From assembly GCA_024280015.1 (NCBI GenBank), contig JAJRQY010000083.1:1-62843 (forward strand): a stretch of DNA of 62,843 nucleotides, written 5' to 3'. The DNA is from Actinomycetes bacterium. GTDB lineage: Bacteria; Actinomycetota; Acidimicrobiia; Acidimicrobiales; SZUA-35. The number at the start of each line of letters is the position of its first letter. Position 1 is the first letter of the stretch. The translations under genes were made by a program, and so were the position numbers. The notes below the pieces were generated by a model. The model saw nothing but the letters and a program-made list of their open reading frames with translations, did not search any database and was not told the DNA's origin. Positions 1 to 8,264 of this stretch are shown piece after piece.

Positions 1-432
1 ATCTCTGTAGTCGCCGTCGCGGCCCAAACCCGCGCTGGGGAGGTCTTCGTCGAGGCCGAGGCGCCCGCAACCCCAGCATTCATCGGCACTTATGCCCTCT
101 ACAGCTATGACCGCGTGTTGGGCTGTTGTGTTGCCCCAAGAGCAGGATCTGGCCTTGCGGATGATGTACTGGGAATATCAGATGACGCCCTTGGGAGCTT
201 GACGTCTTCGCAGCGCCGTTCGGTCCGGTCGTTGCAGACCAATATCGCTGAACACGAGGCCAAGCTTGCTGCCTACCTCGACGATCCGTTCGCCTATGAC
301 AACCTCGGGCTTCTCGCCAACGCGCCGAAGCCGACGATTCAGCAGGCGATCATTCAAGGCCGAATCCGACATCTTGAGGGTGAGATCTCGACATTTGCGG
401 ACAACATCAGGAAGATCACCGGTGGTGGGTGA
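1..432 (+). CDS. Polymorphic-toxin C-terminal region (5' end outside window)
   Basis: Open reading frame entering from the left edge and ending with TGA at 430-432; 143 residues are visible and the start is missing. The last 80 residues are a helical, charged module containing LAAYLDDPFAYDNLG, LLANAPKPTIQQAIIQGRI and RHLEGEISTFADNI. As I recall, this arrangement (DP..YDN.G.L.NAP....I..GRI.HL..EI..F..NI) is that of a C-terminal toxin domain of bacterial polymorphic toxins; I have seen it annotated as type 28, but cannot check. A small gene starts one base after the stop, as expected for a cognate immunity gene. The activity (probably a nuclease) is inferred. Confidence 0.6.
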   Translation: MSVVAVAAQTRAGEVFVEAEAPATPAFIGTYALYSYDRVLGCCVAPRAGSGLADDVLGISDDALGSLTSSQRRSVRSLQTNIAEHEAKLAAYLDDPFAYDNLGLLANAPKPTIQQAIIQGRIRHLEGEISTFADNIRKITGGG

Positions 433-433
433 G

Positions 434-736
434 ATGAAGCACGATGCTCTTGTTGTTGACATCAGTCAGGTGCGTCGAGCGGTTGAGATCGCTATGGATG
501 AACTCGAGCGCGTAGTGGGGTCTGAGACGAAGCTTGAGAAGGATTTCTTTTGGGCGATTCCGCTAGAAGAGCGGTTCAACCCCTACCAGGAGCCGACGAC
601 AATGACTGTTGGGCAGCTCTCTGAGCTGATCGAGCATGTCTCAGCCCTCGACGCCGATCCCGAGCGGGTCACGCGGCAGCATTTGATATGGCTTGGCGAC
701 CTCCTGAAGGCGATCGGTGAACTCGCCTCCGACTAA
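434..736 (+). CDS. Putative immunity protein for the upstream toxin
   Basis: 100-residue acidic soluble protein beginning at ATG 434, one base after the toxin stop. It contains FFWAIPLEERFNPYQEP and TVGQLSELIEHV, and ends LVWL-like (HLIWLGDLLKAIGELASD). This motif set recurs in small proteins coded after toxin domains. Function is inferred from the position and size: binding and neutralising the preceding toxin. Its 3' end overlaps the start of the next toxin gene by 20 bases. A longer in-frame start upstream exists but would overlap the toxin for 170 bases and is unlikely. Confidence 0.6.
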   Translation: MKHDALVVDISQVRRAVEIAMDELERVVGSETKLEKDFFWAIPLEERFNPYQEPTTMTVGQLSELIEHVSALDADPERVTRQHLIWLGDLLKAIGELASD

Positions 737-1292
737 CAGCGTCGGCCGGTTCGCCCAGCTGTGGGCGTTGCTTCCGGTCATCGGTCTCCTTGTCACTCTT
801 GGAGTGGCTGGACCGGCACAGGCGGCGACGTCATTCGGCTATGGCGGTGCCGAGGGAGCTGACGAGGTTGATGTAACAGCCCTGGCGCAGGTAGAGGGCC
901 CAGTCCGTAACGAGGATTGGGTCAACGGTGAGACATCCGCCGATCGACTCCTCGGGGCCCACGGGCCAGATCTACGACTCGCCCCTGATCTTGTTGCCCC
1001 AAGGTCGCCACACGTTGATCCTGGTGATGTCGCGAACCGCACTCCGCAACAGATCGACGATCTTGCTAACGACGCCGGGCTCATACCCCGTGGGCCTGAT
1101 CCACAGGCTGGTCGGGGTGCGTACATCGACCCGGTGACCGGTGAGCAACGGATCCTCTGTCACCCTGGCGCTTGCCCGCCTCACGCTCATGTCAACGATC
1201 CGACGGGTACCCGGCTAGATATCAACGGGAACATCGTGTCGCCGGAATCACCAGCAGCCCACCTGCCACTCTCGACCGAGGCATCGCCATGA
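717..1292 (+). CDS. Secreted small toxin with signal peptide
   Basis: 191 residues from GTG 717. Residues 1-36 are a clear Sec signal peptide (FAQLWALLPVIGLLVTLGVA followed by GPAQAA). The C-terminal 80 residues carry RTPQQIDDLANDAG, RGAYIDPVTGEQRILCHPG, HAHVNDPTGTRLDINGNIV and AAHLPL, the look of a compact toxin module with conserved His residues, similar to domains annotated in polymorphic toxins (a type-24-like assignment is from memory). It overlaps the upstream immunity gene and the downstream gene (ATGA, 1289-1292), giving a toxin-immunity-toxin-immunity chain. No large delivery domain is attached, so the route to a target cell is unknown. Confidence 0.6.
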   Translation: MNSPPTNSVGRFAQLWALLPVIGLLVTLGVAGPAQAATSFGYGGAEGADEVDVTALAQVEGPVRNEDWVNGETSADRLLGAHGPDLRLAPDLVAPRSPHVDPGDVANRTPQQIDDLANDAGLIPRGPDPQAGRGAYIDPVTGEQRILCHPGACPPHAHVNDPTGTRLDINGNIVSPESPAAHLPLSTEASP

Positions 1293-1576
1293 CACCAGAC
1301 CTACACGACACCGTGCTCACAGAGGTCCGGATTGGCTGGACCAACCATGAAGCTACTTTGAGCTTTCGGCGCGCCGATGGATCGGTAGGTGCGACGATCC
1401 ACGGATGTTCCAGGGTCGTGCTCCCGCGAGACGAGCCCTGGGGGCCCAGCAGTTCTGTCTATGCGGTCAAGGCGGGCCGGTCCGAAAGGGGGGGCGTTCG
1501 GCTCGAGCTAGAAATGCAGAGTGGTGACGTTCTCGTCGTCGAGGGCGCATCGCTCGAGTGGGCACAGTGGGACTAA
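1289..1576 (+). CDS. Putative immunity protein for the signal-peptide toxin
   Basis: 95-residue protein whose ATG (1289) overlaps the toxin stop codon, so translation is probably coupled. Features seen: WTNHEATLSFRRADGS, PRDEPWGPSSSV and LELEMQSGDVLVVEGASLEW, a mainly beta-strand pattern with a PWGPS turn and an EMQSGD segment that I associate with small proteins following toxins. It lacks a signal peptide, so it would act in the cytoplasm of the producing cell. The assignment as immunity rests on position and size. Confidence 0.6.
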   Translation: MTPDLHDTVLTEVRIGWTNHEATLSFRRADGSVGATIHGCSRVVLPRDEPWGPSSSVYAVKAGRSERGGVRLELEMQSGDVLVVEGASLEWAQWD

Positions 1577-1991
1577 TCGCCATCTCAGAGTTGCGACCTG
1601 GCCATCAAGATGGGCCCTTTAGTGCCTGTTCGACGCTCGACTTAGGAGTGATCACTCCTAAGCTTCCTGCGAGAGCACTCGCGGTTTCGGCCGAATCGCA
1701 CGTGTACGATGACACCGAGCATCCGTATGACGGCAGCGGACACGCCGGGCTTGGTCGCTACCAGCGCGGCAGTGGGAGTGGGAGTGGAACAGTTTCTACT
1801 CGGCCATCCACTGAGTCCTCCGTTTGGAAGCGCTCAAGACTGTGCCTGTCCCCGAAAGCCCTGGCACGGCGGGTGCGCTGAGCCCCGCCCGGTGACATGG
1901 CGTGTCGCAGCGCGCTGTGTCTGAGCTGGGACCCGGTATCTGAGCCAAGTGTTATGAGACTCCAATTGCCCCAACAAGGGCCAGAGGGATC
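1577..1991. other. Intergenic region with a perfect palindrome
   Basis: 415 bases between the last immunity gene and the IS remnant. Short frames exist (for example 1558-1881) but their translations are low-complexity and overlap the end of the immunity gene; I do not accept them. The only clear structure is the palindrome at 1641-1662. The bases just before 1992 may include the IS terminal inverted repeat, but I could not define it. Confidence 0.6.
1641..1662. repeat. 22-bp perfect palindrome
   Basis: Bases 1641-1651 (CTTAGGAGTGA) are the exact reverse complement of 1652-1662, with no spacer. It lies 64 bases after the stop of the second immunity gene. No T-run follows, so it is not a standard intrinsic terminator; a protein-binding site or a recombination/transposition scar is as likely. 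Confidence 0.75.
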
Positions 1992-2585
1992 ATGAACATC
2001 ATGACCAACAACCGACGGCGACACACGCCCGAACAAATCATCCGAAAGCTCGCCGAAGGCAACAGGCTCCAAGCCACCGGTCAAGAACTCGACGAAGTCT
2101 GCCGCACCCTCCAAATCACGGCCTCAACCTGGCATCGCTGGATAGCCCATATACGAGCCGGTAAACCTACGACATGAAAGCCTCCGACGCCAAACGGTTG
2201 AAAGAACTCGAAGGCCAAAACACCCGCCTCAAAAAGATCGTGGCAAACCAGGCATTAGATATCGACATGCTCCGCGAGGTCACAGGCTGCAAGCAGCTGG
2301 GGAAGTCTGACCCCGAACCGCAAACGCAGCGCCGTCAACATGCTGCGTGACCAGTTCGGGGTCTCCCAACGCCACGCGTGTCGAGTGATCCGCCAACCAC
2401 GATCAACCCAACGGCTGGCCCCAACACCATCCAGCGACGATGAAACGAAACTGGTGGAGTTCCTCATCAAGTTCTCCAAAGACAAGCCCCGCTACGGGTG
2501 GCGTCGGGCTGCCAAAGCAGCCCGCCGTACTGGCTGGGTGGTCAATGACAAGCGTGTGAAACGCCTGTGGCGCCTGCATGGGAAT
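1992..2585 (+). pseudogene. IS3-family transposase remnant (OrfA plus start of OrfB)
   Basis: OrfA begins at 1992 (RRRHTPEQIIRKLAEGNRL, then an HTH ending TWHRW) but stops at 2177. The second half (MKASDAKRLKELEGQNTRLK, a leucine-zipper region) continues in another frame from 2174 to 2350. OrfB then starts about 2340 (MLRDQFGVSQRHACRVIRQP, PRYGWRRAAKAARRTGWVVN, KRVKRLWRLHG). This matches IS3-family transposases of the type whose OrfA starts with RR(H/F)TPEQI. OrfB is cut about residue 80, before the DDE catalytic core, where a second IS fragment in the opposite direction begins. The element cannot transpose by itself. Confidence 0.85.
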
Positions 2586-2689
2586 GTCTTCCACTGCGAC
2601 GGGTGGTCGTGTTGGTGGTCCAGGACCATCCTCACGGTCCGTTCCCGGACTTCGTCGGGGTATTTCCCGACTGGTTTCTTGGTTGTCAT
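2585..2689 (-). pseudogene. Second IS3-family OrfA fragment
   Basis: From ATG 2689 on the minus strand the translation runs MTTKKPVGKYPDEVRERTVR MVLDHQ-HDHPSQWK (split here), the N-terminus of a different IS3-family OrfA (those beginning KK(P/S)..YP.E.RERAVRMV). After about 35 residues the match ends at the junction with the plus-strand remnant near 2585. The two fragments therefore meet with both 3' parts missing. The upstream part of this IS, perhaps including its terminal repeat, should lie between 2690 and about 2770. Confidence 0.75.
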
Positions 2690-3221
2690 AGCTCCATCTT
2701 CTCAAAGGTTGGAGCCGTCACCATTCCCGGTGGGATTCAGTCTCTGACCCGTCTGGTTCATAGAGCCCTTGCTCTGACCCCGGTGCTACCGAAATGGGAG
2801 GTGGGTGCTAGCACACCGGATGGTTGAGACCGCCAGTCTCCGCCCAATGGCCCCTCATTGACGCCCTCCCGCTGCAGAGCACCGAACAGATCTGACGATC
2901 GCCAATGACCCGGTCCAAGTCGTATTTGTGATGCTGTCTGTCGACAGCAACTAAGCAATGGCCGATCGAACCAGGACTGTTATCCACAGCACCCTGGACG
3001 CACGGGAGTCCGACATCATCTGCAGAGTGCAATCGGTCATCGAGTGCCTCACGCAGCAACCGCAGGCCACGCAACCGCCCAGAACCAGGCACTACTTTCC
3101 TGCCATCATCTCACGGACAAACATTTGCACGTTTCGTTCCGAAACGTGCCAAATATCAACACAGTGAAGATTCTGACACCGGAATAATCAACGACATCAG
3201 GTCGATCGGTTATGTCCAGAC
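2690..3221. other. Intergenic region, no convincing gene
   Basis: About 530 bases between the IS fragment and the frameshifted gene. Frames at 2808-3092 (minus) and 2958-3167 (plus) have no recognisable motifs and no good ribosome binding site. Visible structures are the palindrome at 2938-2947 (CTGTCGACAG), one exact DnaA-box-like string at 2980-2988 (TTATCCACA), and the inverted repeat at 3127-3149. Confidence 0.55.
3127..3149. repeat. Perfect inverted repeat, 10-bp arms
   Basis: GCACGTTTCG, spacer TTC, CGAAACGTGC. It sits about 75 bases beyond the 3' end of the minus-strand gene at 3222. There is no T-run, so an operator or a replication/transfer site is as plausible as a terminator. Confidence 0.7.
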
Positions 3222-3820
3222 TTAACGGTCCGGACCGAACTCGTCAACAGCCCCAGCCCCAGTCAAGCGAAAAGAGTTCTCCTCAGCCATGCACTCATCG
3301 GCATATACATCAGCTCTCACAGCGCTATTCTCGGCGGCCGCACTCCCGATGATTAGACGCAGATAGTCGCCATCGCGATACGCAGTCAAATGAAGCGCCG
3401 AAAGCTCACCCGACTCCACAGTCATGCCACCGCGCAACTGGCGCCGCCCGACCTCCCAGCCAGCATCTTCCAAACGCGTCGCCGCCAATTCGATCGTAGC
3501 GAACGCGGCACCAGCGTACTGGCCCTCCCCTGGACCAAAGTCCCCCTCAATGAATTCAACCCAGAACCAAGTGAACTGCTGTTCCGGATTCGGACAATGA
3601 GAACCCGTGTTCAAGGAGCCTTTGCGCACTTCAGACGTGTCGTCAAACAACACCACCGATTCATTTGACAACCCATTCACATGCCACCGAGGCTCACTCT
3701 CCACCCGATAGCCACCCCACAACAAAACAACAACACGAACAGGATCGTGCCGAACGCGGCTAGACCAAACAGGATCACCCATAGTGGAATTGATTCACCA
3801 GGCCCAGGAGCAAGCACCAC
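3222..3820 (-). pseudogene. Membrane-anchored hypothetical protein with probable frameshift
   Basis: The long C-terminal frame (3222-3782) codes a soluble domain with a two-cysteine pattern (GSHCPNPEQQFTWFWVEFIE, YADECMAEENSF). In that frame its first 26 residues are unconvincing. In the adjacent frame, from GTG 3820, the same DNA codes VVLAPGPGESIPLWVILFGL then AAFGTILFVLLFCCGVAIGW, a textbook transmembrane anchor preceded by GAGAGG. The two frames meet around 3715-3700. I infer an original gene of about 199 residues, N-terminal anchor plus external domain, broken by a single-base change, either real or from the assembly. Function not recognised. Confidence 0.6.
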
Positions 3821-3982
3821 TCACCACCCTCTCAATCAAGTCTCTCATGCTCCGCCAAAGAAACGCACACTCTTCTAGTTCCTATCGGTCATGACCGCCG
3901 CTGACCTGAGCAACCCGGATCCAAACACAGATTGCCTAGGCAGCAGATAGTTGAATCACTCTGGGACCTTTCTGGCCCCGAG

Positions 3983-4015
3983 CCGAGGTTTGAGCCGACT
4001 CACCGCGCTTGGTGT
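3983..4015 (+). repeat. 33-bp leader repeat, copy 1 (before relaxase)
   Basis: Ends five bases before the relaxase start. It matches 26 of 33 positions, without gaps, to 7780-7812 in front of ssb; the outer blocks CCGAGGTTT and GCGCTTGGTGT are identical. A shared promoter, operator or relaxase-binding site is possible. Confidence 0.65.
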
Positions 4016-4019
4016 GATC

Positions 4020-7000
4020 ATGAAGATCACCATCACCCCCATCGGGGCGCAACGAACCGAGGTCACAGCAGCAGCTGGCCGCATCGCCAACTATTTGATG
4101 GGCAAACAACCAGCCAGTACGGCTGGTCCTGCTGGCGGAATCGTTGCCTACTACGAAACAATCGAAGGGCCAGGCTGGTGGTCCGGCCAAGGATCACGAC
4201 ACCGACAATTACAAGACAATGTGAGTCGACAGGAGCTGGAGTCGCTCCTTCAAGGACGAGATCATCACACCGGTGAGAGGATTGTTTCCGCGACTGGTTC
4301 TGCTGGGCGTTCAGCGCTGCGGGCCGGGGAAGCAACCAAACAAATCGATCACCAACCCGTGTGGGGTATAGCTGACCTGTCTTCGCGGTTCGATGTTGAC
4401 CGTGACACCGTCACCGAAGCAGCCTCAGCGCTGGACGATGAGCAGTTTGTTTCTGATAAGGACGGGGTTCGTTGGTTGACCGAACCAGGAGTGCAAGCAA
4501 TCGCCACTGCCCTGGGTATCACCGAACCTGAGCCCTTGGCATTGGCCGGTGATCCTCAAGACGTTCTCGGTGTTACCCAGTGCGCCCTCATCACCGGACT
4601 CACTCCCCAGTACCTGCGGCGGGCTTTGGCCTGCTGGAATGACCACCAGCAAGACGGTGGTATCAAGGCTGACTTCGCCAAAGACACCACCGCCTACCTC
4701 GTCGGTCATCGGGTCGGGTCGCGTTGGAAGGTCCGTCGAATAGAACTCGCAGCGTTCGTTGAACGCCGGAACCCGCCCGCGGTTCGGGTCGCCTTCGACG
4801 CGGTACTGACCACAGAGAAATCTGTGTCGTTGTTCACGATGCTCTCTGAACCCGACGTGAAGGCGCAGGCCGTCCAGGCCCTCATCGCGGCCAATACTGC
4901 GGCGATGGCATGGTTGGAAGAACACGCCTCAACCGGCCGGGCCAAAGGTGCTCCAATCCAGAGCGAGGGTTTCACAACGGCGAGTTTCATGCACGGCACC
5001 TCCCGCAACCACGACCCTCACCCCCATATCCACAATCTGATCATCAACGCCATCCAAGACTCAAACGGCGATGGCCGCACCCTCGACGCCCGAGCCCTCT
5101 ACCGCGAAGCCAGAGCCGCATCCGCAATCGCCCAAGCGGAAATGAGGTGGCAACTCCATCAGCTCGGTGTCAGGTTTGAGAAACACCGGAGTGGCGTGTG
5201 GGAGATTGCTGGAGTCACCCAAGAAACGGTGACAGCGTTCTCGTCTCGCCGAGTCGAAATCGAATTGGCACTTGCCCAAATCGTCGACGGCACTGACTCA
5301 ACCCGAGACGAGATTCAAAGGATCTCCGCATCAACCCGGGGTGCGAAGACCATCGTCGACGCTGTCGTCCTTCAGCAACGTTGGGCCGAGACCGCGACGG
5401 CAGTCGGCTTCGACCCGGCGTCGCTCACCAGCGGACGGGAACGATCCTCGATAGCCAAGAAGACCCTCACTCGGTCCGAACAAGCTGACTTGTTTCGATT
5501 CCTGGACGAAGCAACAACCGGAGCATGTGAGAACGAATCCACATTCAACCGTGGTGACGTCATGGCCGCCATCAACCGTTGGGCCCCAGACGGCAACCTC
5601 ATCGTCATGCCCTCCGCCACACTCACCCAAATGACCGAACGATTCCTTGCTTCAGTGTTGGCAATCCCGGTTGCTCACACCAGCCAAGTCATCTACCGAC
5701 GAGACGGCCGCCCCGTCCCCATGACCGAACAACGATGGACCACCCCCACCATGATCCGCCGCCAAAGCGTGATCGATACTCTCTGGGCCGATGGACACAA
5801 CGCCAAGCAAGCGACAGTCCCAACCGACGTCACCCGTCAAGCCTGCGAAGCTGCCGGATTGACTGGGGAGCAGGCAGCATTGGTAGCGATGTGGACCACC
5901 AGTGGCCACCAATTCCAAGCCGCCATCGGCAGACCCGGCACCGGCAAAACATTTGCTATGAAAGCCGCCGCCGACGCCTGGACCGATGCCGGTTACACCG
6001 TGGTGGGTGCGGCGATCAAAGGAACCGCCGCCCAAACCCTCGGCCAGCAGACCGGCATGGAAGTGGAAACAGTGACGTGGTGGCTCAACCGATTCGCCAT
6101 GGGGGCCACCACTTTGGATGCCCGGACCGTGTTGATTGTTGATGAGGCTTCCACCCTGTCAGACCGTGACCTCGGTGAACTCATGGCCATGTGCGTCACC
6201 ACCGGCACCACCCTGCGCCTCATAGGGGACCCAATACAGCAACAAGCCATCGGTGCTGGCGGGATGTGGGAAGCAATGCTCGACCGCCACAAAACCTGGA
6301 CACCCGAACTCACTCAACAACGCCGCCTCCAGGACCCCGGCCAAGTCAAAGCCGCCGAACAAATACGGGCCGGTGACATCAACACAGCGTTCAAGACTCT
6401 GGCAACGAATGGTCAACTCGTGATCACTAAAGACCGTGAGGATGTTCACGTGTTAGCAGTCAAGGGATGGCTCGACCGACGCTCCCGTGGCGAGGCAGCT
6501 CCGATGGTGGATCGCCGCAACCACACCCGCAGCGTCCTCAACGAGATCGCCCAACAAGTACGACAAGAGTTGGGGGAACTCGGACCACCAACCCAGATCG
6601 GCAACAAACGTTTCGCGGTTGGTGATGAGGTGACCACCACCGCGCCCAACCGTGCCATCACCAACCCTGACACTGGCCGCTATGTGGCTAACGGATCCAC
6701 AGGAGTCATCACCGCAATTGCTCCTGATGTTGTGACGGTTGATCTCAACGACATCAGCAACGTAGAACTCCCCTCCGACTGGTGCGCCGAACACTTGGAT
6801 TTGGGTTATGCCATCACCACCTACGGCATCCAAGGGGCGACCGTGGATGAGATTTCCAGCATCATTGCTCCCGGTCAAGACCTCGCTGGACTCTATGTCA
6901 GCCTCACCAGAGGGCGACGAAACAACGAACTACTCATCACCCAACACCAACCCCACGAACTCGCCACCGAAACACCAACAGTGGATCTGGTCAAAGAAGT

Positions 7001-7724
7001 CGTTGGCAGCATCAATGACCGCCACCATGTCCCCGCCATCATTGCGGACCCGGAACTCCCCGCCCTCACAAACCAGACTGCGTCTCGGAGGCTGAGCCAG
7101 GATGAGGACCGTATGACGGTCATTCAACGAGACCGAGCACGACGCCGAGGCATCGCCGAACCGAACCCGAAAGTCTTGGCCGCTATGCCGCCACGGCCAG
7201 TCATTCCGTGGCTGGCCAAGGAATGGGATCGTGTTGTTGGGGAGATCGCGGTGTTCCGTTCGACCTGGACACCAGCTCCGGCCAAAGGCGGCACCTGGAC
7301 ACACCTACTCGGCCGTGTTGACACCGGGTCAGCCGACCAAAACTCTGAACGCCAACGACTCATTGAAGAGATGACGAACACGACCCTCAAGATCGTCTCG
7401 CGTGGGATCAGCGACACCATCCAAAACCAGGCCACCACCCCCGAAACGTCTGTTCTGCTGACCTGGCCCGATTGGCTCACCAACCATCTGCATACGGCTG
7501 CCCAAACCGGGAGACTTGCCAACGTCGACCACGCAGAACTCACCGGGTGGCTCACCAAGATCGCAGGCATGCGGTCCCGACATGGGGACGCGTCGTTCAG
7601 GTTGCTGGATCCTCAGACAGCGGCGACACCTCAAGGACAGCAACTTCTCGCCAGTGACCCCACTGAGGAACCTCAATCGCGTCGGGTTAGGCGGGCACCA
7701 CGGCACCGGGTCCTGTCCCGCTAG
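4020..7724 (+). CDS. MobF-family relaxase-helicase (TraI/TrwC-like)
   Basis: 1234 residues; ATG 4020 chosen because MKITITPIG is the usual MobF beginning, although the frame is open further upstream. Would nick the transfer origin, stay bound to the 5' end and unwind DNA during conjugation. Candidate catalytic tyrosines are Y25 and the Y44-Y45 pair before GPGWWSG. The histidine-rich HUH motif is at about 325-338 (SRNHDPHPHIHNLIIN). The helicase has Walker A GRPGTGKT (637-644), Walker B LIVDEA (about 704-709), and a C-terminal UvrD-like motif (TTYGIQGATVDEI, then VSLTRGRR). Unusual: residues about 85-255, between the tyrosine and KSVSLF regions, hold an extra HTH-like segment (GVTQCALITGLTPQYLRRAL; GSRWKVRRIELAAF) that resembles excisionase-type HTH domains. 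Confidence 0.93.
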   Translation: MKITITPIGAQRTEVTAAAGRIANYLMGKQPASTAGPAGGIVAYYETIEGPGWWSGQGSRHRQLQDNVSRQELESLLQGRDHHTGERIVSATGSAGRSALRAGEATKQIDHQPVWGIADLSSRFDVDRDTVTEAASALDDEQFVSDKDGVRWLTEPGVQAIATALGITEPEPLALAGDPQDVLGVTQCALITGLTPQYLRRALACWNDHQQDGGIKADFAKDTTAYLVGHRVGSRWKVRRIELAAFVERRNPPAVRVAFDAVLTTEKSVSLFTMLSEPDVKAQAVQALIAANTAAMAWLEEHASTGRAKGAPIQSEGFTTASFMHGTSRNHDPHPHIHNLIINAIQDSNGDGRTLDARALYREARAASAIAQAEMRWQLHQLGVRFEKHRSGVWEIAGVTQETVTAFSSRRVEIELALAQIVDGTDSTRDEIQRISASTRGAKTIVDAVVLQQRWAETATAVGFDPASLTSGRERSSIAKKTLTRSEQADLFRFLDEATTGACENESTFNRGDVMAAINRWAPDGNLIVMPSATLTQMTERFLASVLAIPVAHTSQVIYRRDGRPVPMTEQRWTTPTMIRRQSVIDTLWADGHNAKQATVPTDVTRQACEAAGLTGEQAALVAMWTTSGHQFQAAIGRPGTGKTFAMKAAADAWTDAGYTVVGAAIKGTAAQTLGQQTGMEVETVTWWLNRFAMGATTLDARTVLIVDEASTLSDRDLGELMAMCVTTGTTLRLIGDPIQQQAIGAGGMWEAMLDRHKTWTPELTQQRRLQDPGQVKAAEQIRAGDINTAFKTLATNGQLVITKDREDVHVLAVKGWLDRRSRGEAAPMVDRRNHTRSVLNEIAQQVRQELGELGPPTQIGNKRFAVGDEVTTTAPNRAITNPDTGRYVANGSTGVITAIAPDVVTVDLNDISNVELPSDWCAEHLDLGYAITTYGIQGATVDEISSIIAPGQDLAGLYVSLTRGRRNNELLITQHQPHELATETPTVDLVKEVVGSINDRHHVPAIIADPELPALTNQTASRRLSQDEDRMTVIQRDRARRRGIAEPNPKVLAAMPPRPVIPWLAKEWDRVVGEIAVFRSTWTPAPAKGGTWTHLLGRVDTGSADQNSERQRLIEEMTNTTLKIVSRGISDTIQNQATTPETSVLLTWPDWLTNHLHTAAQTGRLANVDHAELTGWLTKIAGMRSRHGDASFRLLDPQTAATPQGQQLLASDPTEEPQSRRVRRAPRHRVLSR

Positions 7725-7779
7725 TCCAGCTCAATGCCCGTCGGTCACGTTGCAGAACAATGAAACCTGGACAGTGGAC

Positions 7780-7812
7780 CCGAGGTTTCAGCTTGCTCGT
7801 TGCGCTTGGTGT
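7780..7812 (+). repeat. 33-bp leader repeat, copy 2 (before ssb) with hairpins
   Basis: Second copy of the repeat at 3983-4015. It overlaps an inverted repeat with 8-bp arms (TGAAACCT 7761-7768; AGGTTTCA 7783-7790) and is followed by a small perfect hairpin (CGCAGA 7820-7825; TCTGCG 7831-7836). The ssb start is 48 bases further on. The whole stretch 7725-7860 is the relaxase-ssb spacer and probably carries the ssb promoter or leader. Confidence 0.6.
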
Positions 7813-7860
7813 ACATGAACGCAGAAACACTCTGCGACACCAGACCCAAGGAAACCAGCA

Positions 7861-8217
7861 ATGAACACCTTCAGTGGAATCGGGCGACTCACCAAAGATC
7901 CCGTCCTGCATCACGTCGGCGACAAACAAACCCCCAAGGCAACATTCCGTGTCGCTATCGACAACGGGCCAAACGTCGAGACCGCGTTCGTCCCGGTCGA
8001 GGCATGGGGCCAACGAGCCGAAACCATCGCCAACCAATTCGCCAAAGGCGACCGGATCGCCCTCACCGCATCGCTGCGCACCAGTGAGTGGGAGACACCC
8101 GAGGGAAGCAAGAAGTCGCGTACCTACCTGAATCTTGAGTCCTTCAACTTCATCGAACCCCGCACCACCAAGTCAGTGCCCGACCGGGACCTCAGTCCCC
8201 AGGTCCAAGCCTTCTAA
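7861..8217 (+). CDS. Single-stranded DNA-binding protein of the element
   Basis: 118 residues, ATG preceded by AAGGAAACCAGCA. One OB fold of the SSB type: GIGRLTKDPVLH at the start, FRVAIDNGP, FVPVEAWGQRAETIANQFAK and KGDRIALTASLRTSEWETPE, which fit the conserved core. It lacks the long acidic tail with the DDDIPF-type end used by chromosomal SSBs to recruit partners, as is common in element-borne copies. It would coat transferred single strands during conjugation and sits directly after the relaxase. Confidence 0.88.
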   Translation: MNTFSGIGRLTKDPVLHHVGDKQTPKATFRVAIDNGPNVETAFVPVEAWGQRAETIANQFAKGDRIALTASLRTSEWETPEGSKKSRTYLNLESFNFIEPRTTKSVPDRDLSPQVQAF

Positions 8218-8264
8218 CCCGAGAGACAGCAACCCAGCAAAACCCACCACAAGGGAGCGAAACC

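Noticed and set aside
1558-1881. Frame after the second immunity gene
   Set aside because: Low-complexity translation (GSGSGSGT), no start signal.
2980-2988. TTATCCACA, a DnaA-box match, as sign of a replication origin
   Set aside because: Only one copy seen and no replication gene or AT-rich unwinding region next to it; the match is expected by chance.
2808-3092. 94-codon minus-strand frame in the IS-adjacent spacer
   Set aside because: No family resemblance seen and no ribosome binding site.
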